NCBI RefSeq assembly: GCF_016097555.1
Contig: NC_054713.1
Location: 3,930,228-3,994,227, forward strand
Origin: Gigantopelta aegis
Taxonomy: Eukaryota > Mollusca > Gastropoda > Neomphalida > Peltospiridae
DNA: 64,000 nt
Direction: 5' to 3'
How positions within the stretch are numbered: position 1 is the first letter of the stretch; every line of letters starts with the position of its first letter. Of the stretch, positions 63,479 to 64,000 are shown one piece after another. Made by a program: the position numbers and the translations under genes. The notes beneath the pieces are model-generated. The model was not told the DNA's origin and made no database searches. It worked only from the letters and a program-made list of their open reading frames with translations.

Positions 63479-63600
63479 CAGCTAACAAATTGTAATCTTT
63501 TCCTTACAAATTGTAATATTTTCCTAACAAATTGTATTATTTTCCTGACAAATTGTGTTGTATTCATGACAAATTGTGTTCTATTCCTAACAAATTGGGA
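63479..63600. repeat. 21-bp minisatellite, about six units
   Basis: The unit resembles CTAACAAATTGTAATATTTTC with 1-4 changes per copy. Because 21 is divisible by 3, one frame reads as a repeated LTNCxxF peptide. No gene context supports coding. Confidence 0.85.
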
Positions 63601-63896
63601 AATAAGATGCAGAGTCAACTTCAGAACTAGATTTTTCAAGTCTTTCTTTTCTTTTTTTCTCTCCACTTAATACATGTGCATGTAATCTCATACAATCTCT
63701 TACATGAGAACTGAACAGTCACATTCCATTGTAGCACTCTGAAAGACATTTTCTATTTAATTTCATCTTCACTGCATTGGAATGTGAACAAGATTGTAAA
63801 TTACCGTAGATATAAAGTAAATCGAAGAAAGGTGGGTCATGGAAAAATATAAATGCCTAAATAATTAAGGATTGTCTGTTATTTCTTTTATTCTTT

Positions 63897-64000
63897 TAAG
63901 TTCATCGGGGTATGAACAAAAAATCATCTGCAAACTGTGTGAATCGGCGAAGCTCTTCTCATATAGGTTTACGGATGATTTTTTTTCATGCCCAGAGCGT
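63897..64000. repeat. Imperfect hairpin element cut by the right edge
   Basis: GGGGTATGAACAAAAAATCATC is loosely mirrored by GATGATTTTTTTTCATGCCC about 60 bp later, with CTGCAAAC/GTTTACGG also complementary. It looks like a DNA-element tip or foldback that continues outside the window. Confidence 0.45.

Overview
This is a eukaryotic window with intron-rich genes, abundant tRNA-derived SINEs, decayed LINEs, many short DNA transposons, long poly-G/poly-C runs and extensive microsatellites. The SINE bodies and the RNase H-bearing LINE look molluscan, probably gastropod; this is judged from memory of repeat families, not from a search. I saw no bacterial operon, CRISPR array, LTR retroelement or Polinton.

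Layout. (1) About 1-14.2 kb holds a minus-strand C2H2 zinc-finger gene that runs off the left edge. It has a probable CpG/ETS/CRE promoter near 14.15 kb, coding exons at 9616-9748, 7653-7757 and 1418-2735, and a partial exon at 1-260. (2) About 12-18.6 kb is repeat-rich. It contains a 947-bp palindromic DNA element with 9-bp target duplications that carries the 5' end of a RecQ-like helicase gene, a SINE split by a 1.2-kb hAT-like element, and a 5'-truncated LINE with a 13-bp target duplication. (3) About 18.7-35.7 kb and 46.3-57.95 kb are two direct copies of one segment. Each encodes an 8-exon, minus-strand, 633-residue secreted protein of unknown function. Both reading frames look intact, at about 93% protein identity by hand count. 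(4) The 35.7-46.3 kb spacer holds SINEs, a Harbinger-like element keeping one MADF exon, a 72-bp hairpin element, an inverted copy of a piece of the duplicated gene's third intron, a TTAA element and a 1-kb CT-rich tract. (5) About 58-64 kb holds a degraded LINE (58.9-60.4 kb), microsatellites, a pogo-like end and a 21-bp minisatellite.

The duplication works as a natural before/after comparison. Several transposons are present in one copy and missing from the other, so empty sites are visible. That exposes a large set of TTAA-inserting elements (TTAAAGGGA ends, Kolobok/T2-like) along with hAT-like, foldback, LINE and SINE insertions. The strongest candidates for something undescribed are the orphan tandem secreted-protein family and the helicase-carrying palindromic element. 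Exon borders were chosen from splice consensus, phase and agreement between the two copies; nothing was run by program.
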